A DNA stretch of 64,000 bases from Brachypodium distachyon. Its lineage: Eukaryota > Streptophyta > Magnoliopsida > Poales > Poaceae. Positions 13,306 to 24,169 of this stretch are shown here, piece by piece (position 1 is the first letter of the stretch; each line of letters begins with the position of its first letter). The notes under the pieces are model-generated. The model did no database searches and had not been told where the DNA came from. It saw nothing but the letters and a program-made list of their open reading frames with translations. Location: the NCBI RefSeq assembly GCF_000005505.3, contig NC_016133.3, positions 18,538,001-18,602,000 of the forward strand, read 5' to 3'. The position numbers were made by a program, and so were the translations under genes.

Positions 13306-13991
13306 TCAAAACGATAATCTTTCTTGATTGTGTTGTAAATAGATCTGCACAGCGAGCTCATCTGACCAGCGAGAGGCTAAGAGTTCAGTGCCTTGTAGCT
13401 TTCTAATTCAGCACATACACATGTTTACCTCTGGTTTGGATGGGTGAACAAAAATACCATCGTAGATAGCTCTAAAAGTAAATAAGATCCTCAGCAATAT
13501 CATGAGATGATCACACAATAATACTGGAATTTAACGAAGCATGAAAATTTATGTCATCAACTGGTTCACTGCGCACGGCAGCGTAGAACTTTCCATGTTG
13601 ACAAATAGTGCAGCACTTAAATCATGGTTGTATCAATAATAAATTCACCACATCTCAGATCAGCTAAAGTGTGCAATAAATCCAACCAGAACAATACAGC
13701 TAAAGAGCAGCCCACACTTGAAGGTTCTTAGTCTCCTTGTTGCTTAGCCTTGGTAAGCAATACCATACCTATTCACACTAGCGATAGGAATCTATACAAA
13801 GAGATAACTGTAAGTTTCATGGTTTTCGGAACCTAGATTCTCTGTCGAAACTTCTGTCAATCCGGTGGTGCTCCACAGAATGCCGACCCTCATCTCATAT
13901 ACAGAAGCTAACACAACAACAGCTCACAGAACCAATAAATATAAATACCACAAACTAATGCATTAGTCAAATCGAACCTAACCTCACAGAA
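13306..13991. other. Short convergent intergenic region
   Basis: This lies between two genes that end facing each other, so it should hold both 3' UTRs and polyadenylation sites. AATAAA-like A/T-rich stretches are present (for example near 13635 and 13935). No open frame or repeat stands out. Confidence 0.5.
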
Positions 13992-16900
13992 TTAATTGTT
14001 TTGGACAGGAACTACCGCAGAAGTATCTTTGAGAAGGGAATTCTTCATGTCATCCGGGTTCGTTACGCTGAGCAGGGTTTGTGCACTCTCCACCCCCTTC
14101 TCACCTCCATGTTCTAAAGTTGTGTCCTTAATGGACTCGGTTTCAGCAGCCTTCTGTGTGCTGGAGCTGGTTGAAGGTTTCTGATCTGATATTGAAGCCA
14201 CTGTGACGGTTTGATCAGTGGCTGTCACTGCTGAAGTGATCAAAGAAATTGATCCATCCCTTGACTCATTGCTGCTTTGAAATGGTTGATCATGGTTGTG
14301 CTTACCTTCATAAGTCACAACCATATTATTTATGTCATCTGCTGCTTTTTCGACATGTTTACGGACAGGACACCCATCATGTGTGCAGCGGTAATAGCTC
14401 CTGCAGAGGTTGAACAAGAAATAAATTTCAATAAAACAATACCAAATGAAACAGCACATAGAGCAGAGAATAATAAACAAAGTTTAGAAGAAGGATGAAA
14501 GCGCAGGCTTTATAAAATGGTTTGAGCACATTAGATAATAGTCAACAGTTAAATGGATGTTAAACACTACGTCATGTAATTAGTGAACCTTATGGTATAG
14601 CTTCATTCTTTGTTACCTTAATTTGATGATTTCCAACTCTTTGTAAATAAGATTTTAAATGGCATATCTACATTGCACCACAGTGAATGATTTCTAAGTC
14701 TTAACAGATTTCAAATATCTGAAAGCTATCGAACACTATAGGGAAGGTTATTTCCAGCAGAGGAAAAAGCATACAGAACACATGTGGTAGTACGGAATCT
14801 ACATACAAATTAGTTATACTGCAAATCACAGTTTATGCTAATTAATACTTGTTAAACCTGGTGATTTTGAAGAAATAGAAGTGCGATTGCAAAAACACAC
14901 TGGATCAGGTTAAAAGGATTTAGTAAGCATCAGTATCAACATTAATTGCGTCAATACCAGAATCAGCTTAGAGATAAGTCAAGTCAGCTTCAGTCGTTTC
15001 ATTTCCTAGCTCTAGTTTGGATTCTCAGTTTCCAAGAGAAAAGGAGTAGCTACATTTATCAAGTTAATATTTTATAGCTAAGGTCCATAAAGGCTCGTTG
15101 CTATATTATGGACCAGGCACATGCTATTAGGGCAAGCAAGAATTATCCAAGTATCTCTTTTCCTCAATGTCCATTCCTCAGGTGGAGCAAATGCAAGCCT
15201 AAGCTTGGAAACTCCTGCCATCATGGAACCACCAAGATCAGGGGTCTGGGTTCTTGACCTCCTGTGCATTGGTTTCAAAAAGAACTCCTGTGCATGACAA
15301 CCCATCGTTTCTAACCACGTAACAAAATCAAGGTTCTGTGCACTGTTAAAGATCAGTGTCAAATTAACTGACACATAATCTGTAGCATCAAGGGCTAGTG
15401 GAGAAGAGGGGAGGGCAAATGAAGGCTATAGGGGAAATGACAACATGATTTATTTTCAGTATATAACAGTTAAACACATTCTTCCAATATACTATTAGGC
15501 CCCTACTTTGACAGTTAAGGACCAGTCTATCAGCTCTCTACATTTTAGAATGCTGTATACATTTAAACCGTCAGCGATTGTTAAATTTCAACAAAGAATT
15601 GTTCTCATCATCGTATTGAATCTATCACATACACAGTATTACTAAATCTGTCTTCGAGAATTAAAAAGGGTAGTTTTATAGGTGCTACTATTGATATAAA
15701 TAATTACCCAAAAACCTTAGAGGCCGTCACAAATTGGGGCCAAAGTTCTTTAAAATCTTACACAAAGTTATTGCAAACTGGGTCAATCTTATAGGAAATA
15801 AAGGGAGAATGTAAGCCGTCTATAAAACCATTTATGGTACTTAAGATGGTGTTGCATGAAGCATTGAGTTTCGAAAAACATAATTAGAATCATTTGTCCA
15901 AATATTGTATGGACAGGTTCAACTTAAAGCATCATCTCAATTACGAACACCAACTAGCATTAACAGCCACCAGTTCAATACAACACTCGGTACCAAGATT
16001 TAAAAGCCAGGACAAAACTTAACCAATCTAGTAGGCTTAATAAAATAAAACTGAAGCACAAGAGATGACAAGCCTCTCTGGCTAAAAGTACAAGTAAGAA
16101 AAAGGTTAAACATGGCCCCAGGGTGGAAAAAAGGGTCCAGAACTGAAGATCCACTTTGAGTAAATAAAATAACATAATACACCAAAAGGCAATGTTGCTC
16201 ATTGTCATTAGTACCACCGCAAAAAAAATATCATGTGGCCTTGACCTATATGCCATCCTCAGGGTTCAAGAAAAGCTAGACACTAGGCAGGCAGGACCCC
16301 GTGGCCCAGGAGGCAAGGATACTGTGTGAAACACAGAGATGTGGAGGGGGGCATTGTGAAGGCGGAGGAGAATGGCTTTGGCGGAGGGTGAAGAGCATAG
16401 GCATAGCGAGGGCAAAGTGGCAGCATGTCCAACCATTGAAGGAAGAAACAGAGCAGCACAGACATTGGGAAAGATGTGGTGGTCGGTGAAGAACGAGGAA
16501 ATAAAGACAATTAAAGTTCATGTGGAATACTTATCTGCTGAAACAGATCAGCATAGTCCATCTCTCGTCTAATAAAACCTATTATTGCTCGTGTGGAAGC
16601 CTTATCACCTGAAACAGACCAGGACAGTCCATCTCCTGCCTAACACAAATATCTGGAGTCTGGACCATCTGTGTGTCCGCAGGTATAAGATAATTCCAGT
16701 GCATGTCTCATTGTCTTCCAGCATCAAGATTCGACAGCAACACCACAGCCTCTGCTTTGCTGGACTGCCACTGTGCACCGTGGTCGCCGCAGTTCTCTCC
16801 CTCGCAGACGGTTTGCGGCAGCACTCTTTCTCAACGCTGCTTTGTCTCCCTTGGCCAGTCACCAGCTAGCCCACCTTCTAGGCCCGAAACACGGCGGTAT

Positions 16901-19900
16901 TGCCCCCACTGAGTGCCTAAACACTGCTAGGCTGATACCTAGTTCTGGACAGTCCATCTCTGATCTAATGCAAACATCTGGACCGTCCACCGTTGTCAAC
17001 CTTCAACACTAACACCGCCTCTTCTGCTTTTGCCAGATCGCAACCACCGTCACCCCAACCCTCTCCCTCGCAGATATTATGCAGACAGTCCTATTTCTCA
17101 ATTCTGCTCTGGTTCTCTTGGTCAGTCACCACCTAGCCTACCTTCAAAGTGATGAATCATGGAGATAATCCTACACTGAGCGCCTAAGCAGCACCTAGGT
17201 GGCCACCTAGACCCTTTTTTTAGAAAACTGGTCATCCTCACAACAGGTGGTTTTCCAATTTAGACGTATTTGTAATGGTACTGAGCTACCTTTCTCATAA
17301 TACTACATAATAGATAATACTGTACTCAAATTGATGTTAAGTGTGCACCATCATTAAGAAATACTTATAATAGAACTAATATTCCTGTTTAATATATCCA
17401 CTGTAGTAACCATGAATGAGATAGCAACACACACCTGGGGTTCGGATTTCCCTTCACAATTTTCTGCCCATACTTACGCCATCTGTACCCATCACTCATC
17501 TTCCCAGCCTGCACGATAATCTTTTGCTCTCTAACAGTTCGGAGAACTGGACTTGAGTTAGGTGTTGTGGCTTCAACTATCCTGTTAAAAAAACAATACA
17601 ATAGAGAAAACGAAGTTAAGAACAACAAATCAATAAAATATGAATGAAGCAAATGGTGCAACAGTACAATGACCTTCGCTTTGGTTGCGGCTCTGCACTA
17701 GGATGTTCATCTTCAGATTTGATACCAGCATCCCCTTCACAATCACTTGAGCAAAAGAGCTGCTGTTCAGAATTTTCGACAACACTCTTTTTTAATTTAT
17801 TTGATGTTGGTGTTGGTGTAAGGGATGATTCCATAATTTCAGTGTTCACAAGTCGAAATGTTTCCTCGCCTCTGGGGGAAACATTAATATGAGGCAATCT
17901 CTCTTTTACAAATCTGGTCTTCTGTGGTGGTTCATGACTGTGTGTTCCTCTATATATGATTTCTATAACACGCCCGTCAGGATAATGCTCAACTTTCTTT
18001 TTAGCCAAACAACTTGAGTTTGTGCATCTATAGTAGCTCCTGGAATTATCACTACTTTTCACTTGCTTCTGACCATACTTCCTCCAATTGAAACCATCAC
18101 CCACCACATTCACAGCTACCTGATGTTGATGCACTTTTAACTCGGATGGGGATGGCCTCTCTGCGATTGGTCTACAAACATTTCCTTGTGTTACTGATGG
18201 TGCTTGCTGCAGTGGGCGAATAGCTATAGGTGTTATAGGGTGTGGAAATGGACTTGGCAGCCCTTCTGAATATGCAGATGAGGTTGGTGATTGCAATTGC
18301 ATATGTGCCTGAGCTGTAACACTTGCCAAAGCTGCTTGATGACTCATTGCAAACTGACCCTAAGAAAAAAAAACAATATTTCATAAATCCATGTCTTCGT
18401 ATTTAACTGGATTGCCGGTCCCTTTCCACATTAAACAGAAGGTCTATATATATGATGCATACTGGATTGAAATAAGCAGGTCCATATCTTCGTGTTTATT
18501 TAACTGCGATCTGCTAGTATGGGGACAATATGTGTATATAATAATAAAGAGCTTAAGAGCATACTCCCTCCGTTGCCTATATTGTTTTCTTGACGAGCCT
18601 TTGACCAAGGATTACTCCATCAACGTTTAACTTATGTGATACAAATCATAACCATAAACAAGTACTTTTGAATACGAATGTAATGATATAAATTTTATTT
18701 CACAAAAAATATATATTAATAGACTAGTTCTTGGTCAAAAGCTCGGTCAAAGAAAACAATATACGCCCTAATTTAAGGAACGGAGGGAGTATATTGCAAC
18801 GACTAAAAAAATGAGGTGGCAAATGTACGATTAAGCCAACCGGTCATAACATATCTATATGTGTTTTGCATCGGCCAAATCCAGACATCATCCTAGAAAA
18901 TTTGCAATTGCAGGGTAAGCTAAAGTTTGCAACACTCGTTTTGTAACTTGTGCCCGATGATAGGTTGGAAAACCATCATTATAACAAAGGACCTAAGTGC
19001 AGAAAACTTCATATGGATCAATGGAAAACACAATCCATTTACAGCCTAAGGATTTCTGGTTCTTTAATGGTAATAATACAAAGCCTAACCTTACCACCAC
19101 ATTCTGGCAGTAGCCAATGTAACTACATAAGATGACAAATCAAAGACTAACAACGCTGCAACAGTAATCATTCAAGCATTACCTAGCAGAACATGAGTTC
19201 TAAAATATGGCCACTAGCACAAACCTCATATAGGTTCAGCTTTCAACATGAGAAAACTATTAACTCCAAACTGTATTATTTTACCACTAGATACAAGCCC
19301 ACTGTCAATATCTGGGCAAGCACCATTAGAATGGCACATAACTCCAAACTGTATTATTTTATCAAATATGAGTTAACAAATTGCAATTCACCTCAATTGA
19401 GATTCAAAATCTAGAATCCAAGTTGCAGTGTTTGTTTGTCCATAACTGAAGTAATATGAAGGAAATACAGTTCCTTTCTTCTTGATGTACCCTCTTACAG
19501 TCTTACTCCTCCACTGCGATACTAAAGATTTTGAAATATGGCAAAGTGACAGCAGTAGTCTCTATAACAGAAGTCATTATGGCAATATTTATAGGTATAC
19601 TTAAAACACAACAGTTTGGGGGCATCTACATTGACCCAAGATGTTTGAGATTGGATTCACAGAATTTGTAAGTTGCAGTCTAGATGTAGTACTAAGGACA
19701 AATGACCTAGGAAGGGTATAGCCAATTACTGGCACCAGTCACATGAGAAATCATCAGACACACAGATATACTTGTCAGTCCTTACTGGCGAACTAACTAG
19801 GATACGCAATGCGCACTTGAAAGCACGACACACTGTTTTTGTATCGAGACTTAGCACTAGCCATGTCTCACAATCGTCTGAACTCTGAACAACACACTTA

Positions 19901-20414
19901 CCGCAAACCCTGGAGGGGCAATGAAGCAGGGCACGGCCACCATGGGAACCGCAAGGATGGGTGCATCCGGGCTACTCCCAGGCGGCCGCCTTGTCGCCAC
20001 GATCTCCGCCTTTTCCTTCTCCTTTTTCTCCACTTTCACCTTCACCGCCTCCTTAGGTTCCGCCTCCTTCTCCTTGGGCTCCGCCACCTTCACCTCCTTT
20101 GGCTCCGCCACCTCCTCCTTCTCCATCATCTCCTTGGGCTCCGCCTTGCCAACATCGCTCGCCTCCGCCGTCTCCATCATCTCCTTGGGCTCCGCCTTGC
20201 CAACCTCGCTCGCATCCGTCTCCATCATCTCCTTGGGCTCAGCCTTGCCCACCTCACTCGCCTCCGTCTCCATCTCCACCTCCTTCTCCGGCTTCGCCTC
20301 GGCTGGAGCCGACTCGGGGGGTTCTGGCGGCGGGTGCTTCTCCGCCTCGGCTGACGCCGCCTCCACGGCTGGGTGCTTACCCTCGGCCGGCGCCACCGGC
20401 TCGCCGTCGGCCAT
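13992..20414 (-). CDS. Group I WRKY transcription factor (two WRKY domains)
   Basis: DNA-binding regulator expected to bind W-boxes (TTGAC) in the nucleus. Four minus-strand exons join in phase: 19902-20414, 17674-18359, 17435-17581, 13992-14400, giving 584 aa from ATG 20414. Residues about 25-130 are Glu/Lys/Pro-rich with repeated AEPKEMMET units. WRKYGQK occurs near residue 263, followed by a CX4C-X22-HSH zinc finger, and again near residue 433, followed by CX4C-X23-HNH. Two such C2H2-type domains define group I. The third intron splits the second domain at the conserved Arg codon (PNPR/SYYRC), the usual R-type position. The first and third introns are long (about 1.5 and 3.0 kb) and carry repeats. 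The Ser/Thr-rich tail is unremarkable. Which WRKY orthologue it is cannot be settled here; WRKY1/WRKY32-like is a guess. Confidence 0.93.
16520..17150. repeat. Degenerate duplications inside a WRKY intron
   Basis: Three imperfect copies of a GGACAGTCCATCTC-containing unit occur near 16550, 16620 and 16945. A longer segment (TCTCCCTCGCAGA, then CTTGGTCAGTCACCACCTAGC) occurs near 16795-16880 and again near 17065-17140. The block looks like a diverged segmental duplication of non-coding sequence within the 3-kb intron. Confidence 0.6.
18564..18789. mobile_element. Stowaway MITE in WRKY first intron
   Basis: Starts CTCCCTCCGTTGCC after TA (18562-18563) and ends AACGGAGGGAG before TA (18790-18791). 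This matches Stowaway terminal inverted repeats with a TA target duplication. The subterminal parts also pair (TTTGACCAAGGA with TTGGTCAAAAGC). 226 bp, non-coding. Confidence 0.85.
20101..20290 (-). repeat. In-frame coding tandem repeat, WRKY N-terminus
   Basis: A unit of about 39-42 bp encoding roughly (A)[14 protein letters not shown] is repeated three times and followed by shorter AEPKE copies. All stay in frame. The resulting tract is acidic/lysine-rich and probably disordered. It lies well before the first WRKY domain. Confidence 0.85.
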
Positions 20415-20990
20415 GGAAGGGTCGGAAAGGGAGGGGGAGAGGCTAGGGTTTGGCAGGGTAGGAGGGTTCGGGAGGTGGAGGAGAGGTGGGTAGGCGAAGG
20501 GGAAGAGAGAGGGGGCAACTTTTGACTGGGATTGACCGGAGCGGGGTGTGGGTAGTAAAAAGCCGCCGGGGCCGGGGGGTGGTAACAACTAACAACCGGA
20601 GGATTAACGGCAACGGCCGTTAGTGGTTAGGCTGGGGAAGCGAGTGGAAATTTTAATTACTTCCGAATTAGTACTCGACAAAGCTTTTGTACCAACGCGT
20701 AGACGCCACGCAGCTTCTTCTGTTTCTCCTTCGTCCTCTTTCCATTTCGATGGGTCTCTCTCCTGCCCCAGCGCCGCACCTTGTTTTCTAGTTCCTTTTG
20801 CTGCTATTGTAAAAAGCGGAGACGGAGACGGGACCGGATATGTCGAAGGAGAACTGAGAACTCGATCGATGGAGACGAGACAAGGTCGTTCCAGTTTTCA
20901 GGGTCTTGAGTTTTTTTTTAAAGTTTTTGGTAAGAACAGATGAGGGACAGTTCATTTGTTTTTTAGGTGGATTGGGGAACTTCTAGCAAG

Positions 20991-22425
20991 TAGGCCTGGG
21001 CATCCGGTAGAAATCGAAAATCGGTAGTAAATCAAGGTTTATTTTGGGATTCGGTTACCACCAAAAAAAAGATAAGAAGTAACTCCTTTTCGAAAATAAA
21101 ATGGTAACCGAAGTTAGCATATGAAAATAGGAAACTGAAAGTTACGTTAACAGAAACTTTGGTTCTTGGTCAGTTTTCGGTTTCTACCAATTTCCCGTCT
21201 GCAAACAAGGCAAACGGTACACATGTTCTGCCATTGGTTGGCGTCGTGGATGTTTCGATGAACTGAGGTCGAGGAAGGAGTGGTTGGTGCAGTCAGCCTG
21301 GGCATTCGGTCTAACCGAACCAAACGGTTCGGTTCTTCGGGTTTTCAGCAATTTTGGTTTTTCAAAAATCACGACCGATCGGTTCCTCAGAAAACCAAGG
21401 ACCGAAATATTTTGGAACCGAAAATTCGGTTCGGTTCTCGGTTATACCCGAATGGAACCAAATCAATGGCTGGCAGCAAGAGATAAAGCGAATTTTGAAG
21501 AAAAAATCACCATATCGGGAGCTCGTCCTCGCGTCGTAGGCGGTTAAGGCGGGGCTCACAGGCTCAGAACGCAAGAGATAAGGAGACCGGAGCGGCACGT
21601 GGCGAGCTGGTGAGGATTGGGAGACAAGATCGGGTGAGGCGGCATCGTCGTGGTTCCCTGGCGGCTAGGGTTCAGTTCGGGATCAGGAGATAAGCACTCG
21701 GGATTGATGCTTGTTCTTTTTTTTTAGTGGAAGGGGATTGGTGCTTGTTCAATAGGCAGATCGATCATGATTTGTGAAGAGGCTTTCCTTTATGGGCTAG
21801 TGGGCTTTGCCTAGTGGGCTGGGACTGTGAAGTGGGAAGGAGGGAAGAAAGACGTTTTCTTTCTCGGACTCAATGAGTCGGGAGACGGAGGAGCTGAGCA
21901 GTCGGAATGAACATCGGTTCTTCAGTTTTTCTCGGTTAACCGACAGGAGTGACCGAATTGACCGAACAGACTTCGGTTTTTCAGGTTTGCTGACCGAGAA
22001 TTTAAACAGTTCTTCGGTTTCGGTCTAATCGGTTCTCGGTTATTTGGTCATCGGGTTTGATTTCTCGGTTTTTATGCCCACCCTGATGGTGCAGTGCACA
22101 ACGGTAGCGGCGGTGTGGCAACCACGGTCTACGAGTTGACTACCGAGGATGCCGCTACAGACAACAGCGAGCACGGTGGCTGGGGTTGAGACAAGGCTAA
22201 GAGAGAGGATGAGACGAATACGATAGGGTTCATGGGGCTGGGCCACTAGGGAAAGGTTAGATGGCCTAGACCACCTGGTTTTCTCGGTTAACCAGGTGAA
22301 AACCAAAATGACCGAATTAAATTTGGTTAGCTAAACTAAAACCGAAAATTATTGTTACATAAAAAAATGCTAATGTATTCGGTTTCGATTCGGATTTTGT
22401 TAAATCGGTTTTTATGTCCGGGCCT
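20991..22425. mobile_element. hAT-like element (outer, degenerate)
   Basis: Begins TAGGCCTGGGCAT and ends with the near-inverse ATGTCCGGGCCTA. Subterminal regions are full of CGGTT/AACCG-type words. A related element is inserted inside (21293-22086). Flanking target duplication is weak (ACTTCTAG versus ACAAGTAG), so borders and class are tentative. No transposase is visible, hence non-autonomous. Confidence 0.45.
21293..22086. mobile_element. Non-autonomous hAT element (inner)
   Basis: Terminal inverted repeats TCAGCCTGGGCAT (left) and ATGCCCACCCTGA (right; inverse TCAGGGTGGGCAT) are bounded by a perfect 8-bp duplication TGGTGCAG at 21285-21292 and 22087-22094. TIR length and 8-bp TSD fit hAT. 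794 bp; no transposase frame. Both ends are dense in CGGTT-type words, which may be transposase binding sites (inference). Confidence 0.8.
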
Positions 22426-22498
22426 ATTGACAAGTAGCAGAATCCACTGAAGTTGCTAAGGTCCATGTAATGCAATAGTTTAAGTTTTTTATGTTCTA

Positions 22499-22611
22499 CT
22501 CTCTCCGTTCTATAATTCTTGTCTCAAATTTGCCAAAAAATGGATGTATCTATTACTAAAAGGCATCTAGATGCATGTAATATTTCGACAAGAATTATGG
22601 AACGGAGGGAG
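22499..22611. mobile_element. Stowaway MITE, 113 bp
   Basis: Ends CTCTCTCCGTTCTATAATT and AATTATGGAACGGAGGGAG are inverted repeats, flanked by TA on both sides (22497-22498 and 22612-22613). Same length and family as 36824-36936, sharing TGTCTCAAATTTGCC and GTAATATTTCGACAAG. Confidence 0.88.
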
Positions 22612-23623
22612 TATTAATCAAACACTTGGAAGAATTGGTTTCATTTGAGCAAGATGATTCATACTTTTTTGAATTATCATATGGTTCAACATACTAGAGG
22701 AATATTCTTCTCCGAGGGACCAGATGTTTCCATTACATCCTGTCATCTTTGAGCAAAAAAACAATACCTAACTCAATCCCATTTGAAGTGATTTTTTAGC
22801 TACTATTACTTCAATCGATCGAATCGTGGCATGTGACATTTCTTCAATTTTTGTTTCCAATTATTGCATCGACTGAATTCTTGCATGGGACATCTCTACA
22901 AAATCACTATAAAAATGTATCGATGTCAAAATGGATATCGTTTTTTTGCTATGCACAATGGTATTGGCATAGCCGATATTTTAGCGCCAGACAAAGAGAA
23001 GGAAAAAAAACATATGTTTTTAGCAACTTTTTTTTTTAGAAACTAGCACTTGCAGTCTATGAGTCTACTATTTGGTATTTCATAAGAAAAAAAATATGCA
23101 GTTGATCTTAACTTAGGCATTAAAAGTCTATTATGGTGCGACATTCTTACTATAGGTGCTTATGAATACGTCTAAGTGAGAAATAAAAAAATGGATGGTT
23201 AATACACTTACCTAAAAACATTGGAAAGTTATCTAACCTTCTTTATAATGCCTGGGCGTTGCTACGGATAAACATAAATGTTTAAAGAGAATGTTGTCCT
23301 AACATCTATTGATCTTAGATCATATAATCCATATGAGTTATCACCTCAATGATTTATGTCACATCAAATGAAGCGCAAAAAATGATGTGGTCCAAAAATG
23401 ACAGACCATCACCACCAATTGAGTCTTTTATATTAGTAAAGATTATGCATCTTTAGGAGCTATTGATCCACTTTTTTTTGCAGGGACAGAAGATACCGGT
23501 CCTCAACCGTCCATTCATGCAGCTACCTATGTTTGTTCAGTTTGGTCATGTTAGTTGGTAACAACTACACTGAGCTAAGAAAGTTTTAACTTGTGTCTCC
23601 ATGATTACAATCAGTTTTGTAGG

Positions 23624-24169
23624 TTACTCTTCTAGATTTAACCATAATAAAAAAACATTAATAGGAATTGACAGATTTATGTCTGCCTGAGGCTTGGTAT
23701 CTAATAAGAAAGCAGTGCGAGAGCAGAAGAACAAGGGAGCCATCACCTTCTGTGGCGTGGCGGGGTGTGCCACAGTTGCTGCAACGAACACCCCATCTGC
23801 ACCGTCGCCAGCCTCATCGTCCGCGCGGACCTTGGCAGGCGGTGGAGAAAGCGCGGACGGGAGGCTGGTGCTGCGGGGCTCCGGAGGGGACTCGACCTGG
23901 GGCTCCGCGTCCGGAGAGTGGGTGGGGGGGAGTTGGCAGAGCCGGAGGGAGCGGCGGCGTTCGGCGGGGCTCGCCGGGGTCTTGGGCTTCTTGCCGGGTT
24001 GATTACTGGGGCGTCCACGTCCGCGTTTGGCGGCGGAGGAGGACTGGATGGCGGCCGAGAGCTCGCCGGCCTTGCGGCGCAGGGAGGTGAGGATGACGCC
24101 GTTGCGGCGGATGTTCTCCTCGCGGAGGCGCTCGTACTCGGTGAGACCGGCGCCCGGCGGCGACGCCAT
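23624..24169 (-). CDS. Small basic nuclear-type protein or truncated gene
   Basis: An uninterrupted 181-codon frame from ATG 24169. The start reads LTEYERLREENIRRN followed by a predicted short helix, then a lysine/arginine stretch (KRGRGRP, GKKPKT) and RRSLRL. That order (YERxRxxNIxRN, then an RRSxR motif) resembles the N-terminus of plant WDR76-type proteins and of some B3-domain proteins. No WD40 or B3 domain follows in any frame within 3 kb downstream, only repeats. A donor-like CAGAAG/GTGATG at about 23740 suggests the frame may be the first exon of a lost gene. Upstream sequence is GC-rich like a promoter. It is either an orphan small gene or a 3'-truncated pseudogene; I favour the latter. 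Confidence 0.45.
   Translation of the reverse strand: MASPPGAGLTEYERLREENIRRNGVILTSLRRKAGELSAAIQSSSAAKRGRGRPSNQPGKKPKTPASPAERRRSLRLCQLPPTHSPDAEPQVESPPEPRSTSLPSALSPPPAKVRADDEAGDGADGVFVAATVAHPATPQKVMAPLFFCSRTAFLLDTKPQADINLSIPINVFLLWLNLEE

Noticed and set aside
19839..20493. Plus-strand Leu- and Ser-rich frames opposite the WRKY first exon
   Set aside because: They are the reverse reading of the Glu/Lys repeat; low complexity and no splice partners.
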